The notes under the pieces were generated by a model. That model was not told where the DNA came from. It made no database searches and saw only the letters and a program-made list of their open reading frames with translations. This document shows, one piece after another, positions 51,825-60,272 of a DNA stretch of 64,000 nucleotides (positions are counted from its first letter, which is position 1; each line of letters starts with the position of its first letter). Origin of the DNA: Sphingobium sp. SCG-1 (GTDB lineage Bacteria; Pseudomonadota; Alphaproteobacteria; Sphingomonadales; Sphingomonadaceae); the NCBI RefSeq assembly GCF_002953135.1, contig NZ_CP026372.1, forward strand, positions 4,121,001 to 4,185,000, in the 5' to 3' direction. A program made the position numbers and the translations under genes.

Positions 51825-52895
51825 ATGCATTTTCTAGACCAGGCAAAAATCTATCTCCGCTCCGGCAGCGGCGGCCCCGGCGCCGTCAGCTTTCGCCGAG
51901 AGATGTATGTGGAATATGGCGGCCCCGACGGTGGCAACGGCGGCAAGGGCGGCGACATCATCTTCGAGGCAGTCGAAGGGCTGAACACCCTGATCGATTT
52001 CCGCTACACGCAACACTTCAAGGCCCAGCGCGGTACGCCCGGCATGGGCAAGAACCGCTACGGCGCAGGTGGCGACGATCTGATTATCAAGGTGCCGATC
52101 GGCACGCAGGTGATCGCCGACGACGGCGAAGGCACCGTGCTGGCCGATTTCACCGTGGCGGGCGAGCGAGTCGTGTTCCTGCGCGGCGGCGATGGCGGGC
52201 GCGGCAACATGTCGTACAAGACCAGCACAAATCGCGCGCCGCGCCAGCACGGCACCGGATGGCCGGGCGAGGAAATGTGGGTGTGGCTGCGGCTGAAGCT
52301 GCTCGCCGACGTCGGACTGGTCGGCCTGCCCAATGCGGGCAAGTCCACCTTCATCAATCAGGTGAGCAACGCCAAGGCGAAGGTCGGCGACTATCCCTTC
52401 ACTACCACTAAGCCGCAACTGGGTGTCGTGAGCCACAAGGGGCGTGAGTTCGTGCTGGCCGACATTCCCGGCCTGATCGAAGGCGCGGCGGAAGGCGCGG
52501 GGATAGGGGACCGCTTCCTTGGGCATATCGAGAGATGCCGCGTGCTGCTGCATCTGGTCGATGCGACGCAGGACGATCCGGTACAGGCGTGGAACATCGT
52601 GCAGGACGAACTGGCGGCCTATGGCGCGGGACTGGACGAGAAGCCGCAGTTGCTGGCGCTGAACAAGGGCGACTTGCTCGGACCGGAATTGATGGAGGAC
52701 ATTGCGAGCCAGATGCGGGAGGCCGGCGCGGAGGAAATCTTCATCATTTCGGGCGGCACTGGCGCTGGCGTATCCGAACTGCTGGACAGGGTGATCCCGG
52801 AACTGGGACCGGAGCAGCGCAACGCCAGCACGTATCGCATGGACATCGATCCCGAGGAGGAACAGGGGGAACCGGAACCGTGGTCGCCGCTGTAA
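51825..52895 (+). CDS. obgE: GTPase ObgE/CgtA
   Basis: 356-aa ribosome-associated GTPase. Glycine-rich Obg fold at residues 1-158 (GSGGPGAVSFRREMYVEYGG, GGDGGRGNMSYKTSTNRAPR) followed by the G domain: G1 GLPNAGKSTFIN, G2 FTTTKPQLG, G3 ADIPGLIEGAAEGAGIG, G4 LNKGD. The C-terminus is short and acidic (DPEEEQGEPEPWSPL). Followed by repeat copy 3 and then proB. Confidence 0.97.
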   Translation: MHFLDQAKIYLRSGSGGPGAVSFRREMYVEYGGPDGGNGGKGGDIIFEAVEGLNTLIDFRYTQHFKAQRGTPGMGKNRYGAGGDDLIIKVPIGTQVIADDGEGTVLADFTVAGERVVFLRGGDGGRGNMSYKTSTNRAPRQHGTGWPGEEMWVWLRLKLLADVGLVGLPNAGKSTFINQVSNAKAKVGDYPFTTTKPQLGVVSHKGREFVLADIPGLIEGAAEGAGIGDRFLGHIERCRVLLHLVDATQDDPVQAWNIVQDELAAYGAGLDEKPQLLALNKGDLLGPELMEDIASQMREAGAEEIFIISGGTGAGVSELLDRVIPELGPEQRNASTYRMDIDPEEEQGEPEPWSPL

Positions 52896-52921
52896 CGTCT
52901 TTACCTGTTCAGTGCCCACAT

Positions 52922-53020
52922 CCGTTCGGGCTGAGCCTGTCGAAGCCTTCTGCTGAGTGTGAGCGAAGCGTGCTTCGCCTGCGGCTCAGCTTGCCCCTTC
53001 GACAAGCTCAGGGCGAACGG
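52922..53020. repeat. 99-bp inverted-repeat element, second full copy
   Basis: Same length and layout as the copy at 6116-6214. It begins CCGTTCGGGCTGAGCCTGTCG and ends GACAAGCTCAGGGCGAACGG, with the shared inner segment GCTTCGCCTGCGGCTCAGC. It fills the obgE-proB gap. Confidence 0.9.
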
Positions 53021-53034
53021 ATTTCAGAGCCCAA

Positions 53035-54165
53035 ATGACGCTCGCCGGGTTCCCCCCTGCCCTCTGCCGCAGGATCGTCATCAAGATCGGCTCGGCTCTC
53101 TTGGTCGATCCGCAGGGAAACCCGCGCGAGGTTTGGCTCCGCACGCTCGTCGGCGAAGTCGCGGCACGGCGGGATGCAGGGCAGCAGGTCATCATCGTGT
53201 CGTCCGGCGCCATAGCGCTTGGCGCACGGCGGCTTGGCCTTGCCAAAGGTGGACGCGGCAGCCTGGAGGATGCACAAGCCGCCGCCGCCGTGGGCCAGAT
53301 CGCGCTGTCACAGGCGTGGGCGATGCTGCTCGGCGAACGCGGCATCACCGCCGCACAGATGTTGGTGACGCTGGACGACCTTGAAAACCGGCGGCGTTAT
53401 CTCAATGCCTCCGCCACGCTGGAGCGGCTGCTGTCGCTGGGTGCGGTGCCGGTAGTGAACGAGAATGACAGCGTGGCGACGGCGGAAATCCGCTTCGGCG
53501 ACAATGACCGGCTGGCGGCACGGATCGGGCAGGCCGCTCGGGCTGACGCGGTTGTGCTGCTGTCTGACGTGGACGGGCTTTACACGGCCAATCCGCACGT
53601 CGATGCGAGCGCGATGCTGGTGGAAAATGTGGACAGAATTGACGCGAGTGTCATGGCGATGGCCGATGGTGAATCTGGGTCCGGCATGGGATCGGGCGGT
53701 ATGCGCTCCAAGATCGAGGCCGCGAAAATCGCGACCGGCGCGGGCGCGCATCTGGCCATCATATCCGGCCACGTCGATGCGCCGCTGGGCTGCTGGACTG
53801 ATGGTGGACGCGGCACCATCTTCCATGCGGCGGAGAGCCGCCGGGCCCGCAAAACCTGGTTGGCCGGGCGATTGACGACGCGCGGGCACATCACGGTCGA
53901 CGCCGGCGCAGAGCGCGCACTGGCCAACGGCAACAGTCTGCTCCCTATAGGCGTGCGCAAAGTGACAGGCACGTTCGCACGCGGCGATGTGGTCGATATC
54001 GTCACGGAAGATGGCCGTGTGCTGGCGCGCGGGCTGTCCGAATATGACAGCAGCGACGCTGTGCAGATCGCGGGCAAGCGCAGCGAGGATATCGCCGCGA
54101 TATTGAGCGACGTTCCCCGCTCGGTCCTCATCCACCGCGATCACATGGTGCTGCTGGCCCAATGA
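53035..54165 (+). CDS. proB: glutamate 5-kinase
   Basis: 376-aa first enzyme of proline synthesis (phosphorylates L-glutamate). Amino-acid kinase domain with VIKIGSALLVD, VIIVSSGAIALGARRL, VVNENDSVATAEIRFGDNDRLAA and GSGGMRSKIEAAKIA. A C-terminal PUA domain follows (ITVDAGAERALANGNSLLPIGV onward). The obgE-proB order is common in alphaproteobacteria. Its stop overlaps the next start by 4 bp. Confidence 0.97.
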   Translation: MTLAGFPPALCRRIVIKIGSALLVDPQGNPREVWLRTLVGEVAARRDAGQQVIIVSSGAIALGARRLGLAKGGRGSLEDAQAAAAVGQIALSQAWAMLLGERGITAAQMLVTLDDLENRRRYLNASATLERLLSLGAVPVVNENDSVATAEIRFGDNDRLAARIGQAARADAVVLLSDVDGLYTANPHVDASAMLVENVDRIDASVMAMADGESGSGMGSGGMRSKIEAAKIATGAGAHLAIISGHVDAPLGCWTDGGRGTIFHAAESRRARKTWLAGRLTTRGHITVDAGAERALANGNSLLPIGVRKVTGTFARGDVVDIVTEDGRVLARGLSEYDSSDAVQIAGKRSEDIAAILSDVPRSVLIHRDHMVLLAQ

Positions 54166-55082
54166 CGCCGTTTCGATTGGCCGTGACCGGCGCGACGGGC
54201 TTCGTCGGCGCCGCTACTCTCGACCTTGCGATCGGCGTAGGGATCAAGATCAACGCCCTGACGCGCAAGCCGCAATTTCCGCGCCGGGGCGTCACATGGA
54301 CGCCGGGCGAACTGGGCGACCGCGCAAGCCTTGAGCGGCTGATGGAAGATGCCGACGCCGTGTTGCACATAGCCGGAGTGGTGAACGCGGCGGACCGCAA
54401 GGGCTTTGCCGCAGGCAATGTCACCGGCACGATCAATGTCGTTGACGCCGCCCGGCGCAGCGGTGTGCGACGCATCGTCCATGTCTCCTCTCTGGCGGCG
54501 CGAGAACCGCAGCTTTCGGACTATGGCTGGTCGAAGGAACTGGCCGAGCGGCATGTGATGGCGAGTGCGCTCGACTGGACCATCGTGCGGCCACCCGCCA
54601 TCTATGGTCCGGGCGACCGGGAGATGCTCGACCTGTTCAGGATGGCGACCAAGGGCTTCGTGATGCTGCCACCCGGCGGGCGTCTATCGGTCATTGAAGT
54701 CGGCGATCTGGCGCGGCTGTTGCTGGCGCTGACCGAGGATCGGGGCGAGAGCATCGCGCAGATCTACGAAGTGGACGACGGCACGCGCGGCGGACTCAGC
54801 CATGCCGACTTTGGGCGCGCCATCGGCAAGGCGCTGCATCGCGAGGTGCGACCCGTCGCCACGCCACGCTGGTTGCTGAACGTCGCCGCCGTCACCGACC
54901 GCATGCTGCGCGGACGCAAGGCAAAGCTGACGCAGGACCGTGTCGCCTATTTCTGTCATCCCGACTGGGTGTCACGCGCGGAGATGGCGCCGCCCGCCGC
55001 GATCTGGAGGCCAAAGGTGACGCTCGAAGCAGGATTGAAGGCGACCGTGGCGGGGTATCGCGCGAAGAACTGGATCAAGTAG
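54162..55082 (+). CDS. NAD-dependent epimerase/dehydratase-like protein (candidate ceramide reductase CerR)
   Basis: 306-aa extended SDR. N-terminal AVTGATGFVGAATLDLAI cofactor loop, VLHIAGVVNAADRKGFAAGN, and catalytic YGWSK in LSDYGWSKELAERHV, followed by VRPPAIYGPGD. In Caulobacter a protein of this family acts on the keto group of the sphingoid base near spt. Here spt and ACP lie within 1 kb downstream, so the same role is plausible but inferred. It is translationally coupled to proB by a 4-bp overlap. Confidence 0.88.
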   Translation: MTPFRLAVTGATGFVGAATLDLAIGVGIKINALTRKPQFPRRGVTWTPGELGDRASLERLMEDADAVLHIAGVVNAADRKGFAAGNVTGTINVVDAARRSGVRRIVHVSSLAAREPQLSDYGWSKELAERHVMASALDWTIVRPPAIYGPGDREMLDLFRMATKGFVMLPPGGRLSVIEVGDLARLLLALTEDRGESIAQIYEVDDGTRGGLSHADFGRAIGKALHREVRPVATPRWLLNVAAVTDRMLRGRKAKLTQDRVAYFCHPDWVSRAEMAPPAAIWRPKVTLEAGLKATVAGYRAKNWIK

Positions 55083-55086
55083 CGCC

Positions 55087-55629
55087 TCAGACGAGACGAC
55101 CCGACACGGCCTCGATCGCGAAGGCAATGAAGCTCAGCACGAGCCCGGTCAGGAAGATGCGGTAGGCATAACCCAGATATTTATACTTCTTGTGCTGGAG
55201 CACCTGCCCGTTCTGGTAGATGTCGCGCAGCATCACGCGATACAGCGCTTCGTCATCGTCCAGACTGGCGATGATGCGGTCCGCCCATTCCTGTTCCGAC
55301 AGGCTGGTGAAGATGCCGAAAAACAGGATGTTGGCCTCCGCGCCCACTGGCCCTTCGATCTGCGTGACTTTGGGCAGCACAGACAGAATCGCGAACGTCG
55401 CCGCCAGGAACGCCCCGGTCGCAAGGATGGCGATCGGCACGATCATCCAGCCAGTCCGCAACTGCCCGACCGCCAGCGTGAACACGACGAATGCCGCGCC
55501 CATCAGCATATTGGCCTTTTGATCGGCCATCTGGCTCAATTGCAGGTTCGCCGCCAGCGAGGTACGCACCAAGTGGATCGCATTGGGCACCAGCGGGCGT
55601 TTCTGTGCAGCAAACGGCGTTTCAGGCAT
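55087..55629 (-). CDS. Pycsar-effector-like membrane protein (DUF5706/PycTM family)
   Basis: 180-aa membrane protein. The family hallmark is the segment LVRTSLAANLQLSQMADQKA then NMLMGAAFVVFTLAVGQL, with further helices WMIVPIAILATGAFLAATFA and, at the C-terminus, YAYRIFLTGLVLSFIAFAIE. In phage defence, Pycsar TM effectors disrupt the membrane on binding cUMP or cCMP. No nucleotide cyclase is next to this gene and it sits in a sphingolipid neighbourhood, so a housekeeping role is possible. The ATG at 55629 has GGGGAAAG just upstream. The frame continues far upstream, but as an opposite-strand shadow of ACP/spt. Confidence 0.82.
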   Translation of the reverse strand: MPETPFAAQKRPLVPNAIHLVRTSLAANLQLSQMADQKANMLMGAAFVVFTLAVGQLRTGWMIVPIAILATGAFLAATFAILSVLPKVTQIEGPVGAEANILFFGIFTSLSEQEWADRIIASLDDDEALYRVMLRDIYQNGQVLQHKKYKYLGYAYRIFLTGLVLSFIAFAIEAVSGRLV

Positions 55630-55783
55630 CCACTTTCCCCTCAATTTCACGCACCCATCGCACTGCACGCACATTGCGGCAAGGCTACGCCCGATTACCG
55701 CCTTATTCCCTTGCCAAAGAGGCGCGATACGGCGCAGAAACCGCGCCTTGCCCACCTGAAGACAGTCCAGAAAGACGAACAGC

Positions 55784-56026
55784 ATGACGGATCGCCAGAC
55801 CATTTTCGCGCAGGTCGCGGAACAGATCGCCCCTTTCAACAAGAAAGAAGTCGCGCTCAGCGAAGCGACCACGTTCGCGGGGGATCTGGAATGGGACAGC
55901 CTGACCGTCATGGATTTCGTCGCGGCGGTGGAGGATGAATTCGACATACTCATCACGATGAACATGCAGGCGGAAATAGAAACGGTCGGCCAACTGGTCG
56001 ATGCCGTCGCGAAGTTGAAGGGCTGA
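55784..56026 (+). CDS. acyl carrier protein for sphingolipid synthesis
   Basis: 80-aa ACP. The phosphopantetheine Ser is in LEWDSLTVMDFVAAVEDEF, with the usual acidic helix II. Six bp upstream of serine palmitoyltransferase, so it is probably the dedicated donor of the acyl chain to that enzyme, as shown for the equivalent Caulobacter protein. Not the housekeeping fatty-acid ACP by sequence or context. Confidence 0.92.
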   Translation: MTDRQTIFAQVAEQIAPFNKKEVALSEATTFAGDLEWDSLTVMDFVAAVEDEFDILITMNMQAEIETVGQLVDAVAKLKG

Positions 56027-56031
56027 GCGCG

Positions 56032-57294
56032 ATGACTCTTTCCGCACAAACTGCCAACGACGCGCAGACCCCCGACGAGACAGCGGGCGCGCGCGACCTT
56101 TTCTCCAAATTCGATCCGCTGATCGCCGAACGTGAGGCCCTGATGGCGACCGGCGTGCGCGATCCGTTCGCGATCGTTATGGACGAAGTGAAGTCGCCGA
56201 CGCTGGCGATCATCAAGGGCAAGGAGACGATCCTGCTCGGCACCTACAACTACATGGGCATGACCTTCGACCCCGATGTCGTCGCGGCGGGCAAGCAGGC
56301 GCTGGACGAATTCGGCGCGGGCACGACGGGCAGCCGCGTCCTGAACGGCACCTATCAGGGGCATAAGGACGTCGAGACAGCGCTGCGCGAGTTCTACGGC
56401 ATGGATCATGCCATGGTATTCTCGACTGGCTATCAGGCGAACCTCGGCATCATCTCGACGCTCGCCGGTAAGGGCGATTATGTCATCCTGGACGCCGACA
56501 GCCATGCCTCGATCTACGACGGATGCTTCCTCGGCAATGCGGAGATCGTGCGCTTCCGCCACAACAGTGTCGAGGATCTCGACAAGCGCCTGGGCCGCCT
56601 GCCTGCCGACGCGCAGAAGCTGGTGGTGCTGGAAGGCGTCTATTCGATGCTCGGCGACATCGCGCCCCTGCCGGAGATGGTGGCGGCGGTGCGCAAGCAT
56701 CAGAACTGCATGATCCTGGTCGACGAAGCACACGGCATGGGGTTCTTTGGTGCCAACGGCCGCGGTGTTTACGAGGAACAGGGCGTCGAGCAGGACATCG
56801 ATTTCGTCGTCGGCACCTTCTCCAAATCGGTCGGCACCGTCGGTGGCTTCTGCGTGTCGAACCATCCCAAGTTCGATGTGATGCGCCTCGTCTGCCGCCC
56901 GTATGTGTTCACCGCATCCCTGCCGCCCAGCGTCGTCGCCACTGCCGCGACGTCGATCCGCAAGCTGATGCACGCACAAGACAAGCGCGCGCATCTATGG
57001 GAGAACAGCCGCCGCCTGCATGGCGGGCTGAAGGCATTGGGCTTCAAGCTTGGCACCGATACGCCACAGTCGGCAATCATCGCCGTCATCCTGAACGATC
57101 AGGCACAGGCCGTCGCGATCTGGCAGGCGCTGCTGGAACTGGGGCTGTACGTCAACATGGCGCGTCCGCCCGCAACGCCGGCCGGGACCTTCCTGCTCCG
57201 TTGTTCGCTGTGCGCGGAACATAGTAGCGAGCAAGTCACGCAAATCCTTGGAATGTTCGAAGCGGCGGGAAAAGCGACCGGCGCACTTACCTAA
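56032..57294 (+). CDS. spt: serine palmitoyltransferase
   Basis: 420-aa PLP-dependent alpha-oxoamine synthase that condenses serine with an acyl chain to form 3-ketosphinganine, the committed sphingolipid step. Visible motifs: YNYMGMTFDPDVVAAGKQAL, FGAGTTGSRVLNGTYQGHKD, VDEAHGMGFFGANGRGVYEE and the PLP Lys in GTFSKSVGTVGGFC. The companion ACP 6 bp upstream separates it from other family members such as glycine C-acetyltransferase and 8-amino-7-oxononanoate synthase. Confidence 0.95.
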   Translation: MTLSAQTANDAQTPDETAGARDLFSKFDPLIAEREALMATGVRDPFAIVMDEVKSPTLAIIKGKETILLGTYNYMGMTFDPDVVAAGKQALDEFGAGTTGSRVLNGTYQGHKDVETALREFYGMDHAMVFSTGYQANLGIISTLAGKGDYVILDADSHASIYDGCFLGNAEIVRFRHNSVEDLDKRLGRLPADAQKLVVLEGVYSMLGDIAPLPEMVAAVRKHQNCMILVDEAHGMGFFGANGRGVYEEQGVEQDIDFVVGTFSKSVGTVGGFCVSNHPKFDVMRLVCRPYVFTASLPPSVVATAATSIRKLMHAQDKRAHLWENSRRLHGGLKALGFKLGTDTPQSAIIAVILNDQAQAVAIWQALLELGLYVNMARPPATPAGTFLLRCSLCAEHSSEQVTQILGMFEAAGKATGALT

Positions 57295-57366
57295 GTGATC
57301 CCTACGGTCCACCCCGGTTCCAACTCCCCTTTCCCCGATTCGCGATCTGCCGTATGACTGGCGTTC

Positions 57367-59391
57367 ATGGGGACGGCGGGCACAATGAACGAGGCTGACG
57401 AGGACGTGCCAAGGGGACGGCGCGTAGTGCGTCGCGTACTGGCCGTGCTCATCGGGCTACCGCTGATTATCGCGTTGTGTGCGTTGCTCTATTTCGCCAG
57501 CATGGCGAGCCGCGATCGCGATATGGCGCTGAACGAACAGCGGCATAGCTTTGAAGTCATCACTCTCGCCAATCAGCTCGATGCGTCCATCGCCAAAGCG
57601 GAAACGACACTCGCCCGCTATGTCATCAGCACCGATCCCGATATCGGTCGTCTGTTTCAGTCGCAATGGCGAGAGGCTGGTGCGGAACTCGATGCGCTGA
57701 CGCGCGCGACACGGAGAAGCCCCTGGCAAAGGGCCGCAGTTGTCGACTTGCGCGAAGCTTATACCGATCGCGGCAAGACGCTGAGCGATATCGGCCTGCG
57801 CACGACCTACGATCAGAAAATGGGGGCGCTCTCGCAATTCCACAAAGCGGGCAAGGCGGAGAACCTCAAGCATATCAACGAACGCCTTACATCGATCATC
57901 AGAGCGGAGAATGCCCGGCTTGCCGAACGCAGCACTGCGGTCAATCTCGCCGGGGACCGCAGCGCGCGCGCTAACCAAACCTATCAGTTGGTCGGTCTGG
58001 TCATTCTGGTGGGATCGCTGTGCGCGGCCTGGGCGGCGATGGCGGCTTGGGCGGACCGGCGGAATGTGCGGCGGCTTGCGGACGCCGAAATGATCCGCGC
58101 CGACATGCTGGAAGCCGCCGTCACCAAGCGCACCGCGCAATTGCAGGACGCCAATATCCGGCTGAAGCAGGAAGCGGCAGACCGCGCGGCGGCGGAAGAA
58201 AGCCTGCGCCAGATGCAGAAGATGGAGGCGGTCGGCCAGCTTACCGGCGGCATCGCGCATGACTTCAACAATATGCTCGCCGTCGTGTCGGGCGGGTTGG
58301 AATTGGCGCGGCGCAAGCTGCACGAAAACCCGACAACGGCGCAGCGACACCTGGACAATGCGATGGAAGGCGCCAACCGCGCCTCCGCGCTTACGCGGCG
58401 GCTACTGGCGTTCGCGCGGGCCGAGCCGTTGCTGCCCGCCGCGGTAGACCCGGACGCGCTCATCCGCGACATGGTCGAACTGATCGACCGCACCATAGGC
58501 GACCAGATCGTCGTCTCGCTGGAGCCTTCGGCCTCCGGCTGGGCGATATTCGTTGATCGGCATCAGCTTGAGAATGCGATCCTGAACCTTTGCGTCAATG
58601 CGCGCGACGCAATGGAGGGCAAGGGCGTCCTCACCATCGCAACGGCGCAGGCGACGCTAGCCCCCGGCGAAGTCGGCGAATGCAGGGGCGGCGAGTATAT
58701 CCGTCTGTCGGTCAAGGACAGCGGATGCGGCATGGAACCCGATGTATTGCAACGGGTATTCGAGCCGTTTTTTACGACGAAACCTGCCGGCCAAGGCACT
58801 GGCCTAGGCCTCAGCCAGATCTTCGGCTTCGTGCGCCAGTGCGAAGGCGAAATCCGCATCCTGTCCGAACCCGGCGCGGGCACGCAGGTTGAGCTTTATC
58901 TGCCGCGCAGGGCGATGACGGCGGCGCAGATCGCGGAGATGGGCAGCGCGCCCGCCGAACCGGATATGACTGACCTGCCGCCCACGCGCATCCTTGTGGT
59001 GGAAGACGATCCACGCGTGCTGTCGCAATCGATGGACGCCATTGCCGAGCTTGGCCATCTGCCGGTCGCGTGCCCGCAGCCGAGCGAAGCAACGACGATG
59101 CTGGAGCGCTATGACGATGTCGGCTTGATCGTGACTGACGTCCTTATGCCGGGCATGTCGGGGCCAGAAATGATCGCCAGCCTGCCCGAAAGGTTCCGCT
59201 CAATCCCGGTCCTGTTCGTCACCGGCTATGCAGGCGATATCGAGAACGCCGATATGTTCGAAGGGCATCAGGTGCTGCGCAAACCTTATACGCTGGCCGT
59301 TCTGTCGCGTTCGATTTCCGACGCGATCGGGAAAGGCGCACCGGGCGCTAACGGATCGCACCGCTCCGAAACAGCCGAGGCAGCAGAGTAA
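57367..59391 (+). CDS. hybrid sensor histidine kinase with C-terminal receiver
   Basis: 674 aa. Two membrane helices (about residues 24-46 and 207-228) flank a CHASE3-like periplasmic helical domain. A coiled-coil linker (KRTAQLQDANIRLKQEAADR) leads to the H-box GGIAHDFNNMLAVVSG, then an ATPase domain (NLCVNARDAMEGKG, VKDSGCGM, GQGTGLGLSQIFGF), and a receiver domain (ILVVEDDPRVLSQSMD, phosphorylation Asp in IVTDVLMPGMSGPEM, Lys in VLRKPYTL). No separate output domain. 72 bp after spt, but a functional link is unproven. Confidence 0.94.
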   Translation: MGTAGTMNEADEDVPRGRRVVRRVLAVLIGLPLIIALCALLYFASMASRDRDMALNEQRHSFEVITLANQLDASIAKAETTLARYVISTDPDIGRLFQSQWREAGAELDALTRATRRSPWQRAAVVDLREAYTDRGKTLSDIGLRTTYDQKMGALSQFHKAGKAENLKHINERLTSIIRAENARLAERSTAVNLAGDRSARANQTYQLVGLVILVGSLCAAWAAMAAWADRRNVRRLADAEMIRADMLEAAVTKRTAQLQDANIRLKQEAADRAAAEESLRQMQKMEAVGQLTGGIAHDFNNMLAVVSGGLELARRKLHENPTTAQRHLDNAMEGANRASALTRRLLAFARAEPLLPAAVDPDALIRDMVELIDRTIGDQIVVSLEPSASGWAIFVDRHQLENAILNLCVNARDAMEGKGVLTIATAQATLAPGEVGECRGGEYIRLSVKDSGCGMEPDVLQRVFEPFFTTKPAGQGTGLGLSQIFGFVRQCEGEIRILSEPGAGTQVELYLPRRAMTAAQIAEMGSAPAEPDMTDLPPTRILVVEDDPRVLSQSMDAIAELGHLPVACPQPSEATTMLERYDDVGLIVTDVLMPGMSGPEMIASLPERFRSIPVLFVTGYAGDIENADMFEGHQVLRKPYTLAVLSRSISDAIGKGAPGANGSHRSETAEAAE

Positions 59392-60241
59392 CCGCACCGA
59401 GCAGCGGAAAGCGCCGATGCCAGGGCTTTATTTGAATATTTGCGCCGGCGTGCCGATTGATCTTCCACGCGAGATAATCGATTCCGCCTGCGAAAGTGAA
59501 ACTCGCCTTGGCCAATCGCGCGACGGTCAGCCGCTTGCCGTGACGCTGAAGCTTGCGCCATTTACGCGCGTTGGCGGCGATCTCCGCCTCCGTATAAGGC
59601 GTCGCTCGCAGCTTATGCGCAGCCGCGAAGCGACCGTAACGCTCCGGATCGCTGTCCAAGATCGAGCCGGAACGGTTGCTGCGCTCCGCCCGCAATTCCG
59701 CCTTATAGGTCAGGGCAAAGCCGGTTCGCCACAGATCCAGCGGTTCGCTCTGCTCCGCCGCCTGCGCTGCGGGGGCGGCCATATCAAGCAACGTCGTCGT
59801 GGCGCGCGAAACGGCGATGACGGCGCGGGCCGACGCCACATCATCGGCGACCCACAACAATCGCGCGGGTTGAGCGAAGCGCGCCCATACCGAGACATTG
59901 TCCGCCTCCGGGCCACAGAGCCGGTGGAAGTCCGCCTCGCTCAGCACGGCATATTTGGCGATCAGGCCGTCATGCTCAAACGGAAAGACGTTCGGCGGGA
60001 TCAGGCGGTTGGCACGGGCGAGCCAGCTTTTGCCATAGGCCGCCCGGTAGTCCGACACGATCAGGTAGAAGTCGAGCATCAGCCCGTCGAGATTGTCCTC
60101 GCGCAGGCAAGAGCCATAAAAGAGCACTGCCCGCGCCGCGCCTGGGTATACTGTGGCGAGCGCAGCCGCCATGGCCATCGCGCGCGGATCGGCGGGCTGA
60201 AGCAACTCGTCCTTGACGAGCGCGGACAGGGAAGCGGTCAC
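59348..60241 (-). CDS. Tam41-like nucleotidyltransferase (candidate lipid cytidylyltransferase)
   Basis: 297 aa from a GTG at 60241. The sequence resembles mitochondrial Tam41 CDP-diacylglycerol synthase: AVLFYGSCLREDNLDGLMLD then FYLIVSDYRAAYGKSWLARA parallels the Tam41 YGSG..D.I-V-D-P block, and LIAKYAVLSEADFHRLCGPE then SVWARFAQPARLLW parallels its KYGV and AGRLQKPVK segments. The second acidic position of the D-x-D pair is Tyr. It overlaps the kinase gene end by 44 bp on the opposite strand. It lies 31 bp after the lipid kinase, on the same strand. Likely activates a lipid or head group with CTP. The start is uncertain. Confidence 0.8.
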   Translation of the reverse strand: MTASLSALVKDELLQPADPRAMAMAAALATVYPGAARAVLFYGSCLREDNLDGLMLDFYLIVSDYRAAYGKSWLARANRLIPPNVFPFEHDGLIAKYAVLSEADFHRLCGPEADNVSVWARFAQPARLLWVADDVASARAVIAVSRATTTLLDMAAPAAQAAEQSEPLDLWRTGFALTYKAELRAERSNRSGSILDSDPERYGRFAAAHKLRATPYTEAEIAANARKWRKLQRHGKRLTVARLAKASFTFAGGIDYLAWKINRHAGANIQIKPWHRRFPLLGAVTLLPRLFRSGAIR

Positions 60242-60272
60242 GACTTGGCTTGAGACACGCGCACAGCGTGCG

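Noticed and set aside
55087..55629. A full Pycsar anti-phage system
   Set aside because: Only the effector-like gene is present. No nucleotide cyclase lies in the window, so a defence system cannot be claimed.
55630..56994. Long N-terminal extension of the Pycsar-like gene up to 56994
   Set aside because: This part is antisense to the confident ACP and spt genes. The ATG at 55629 has a ribosome-binding site and begins the conserved part.
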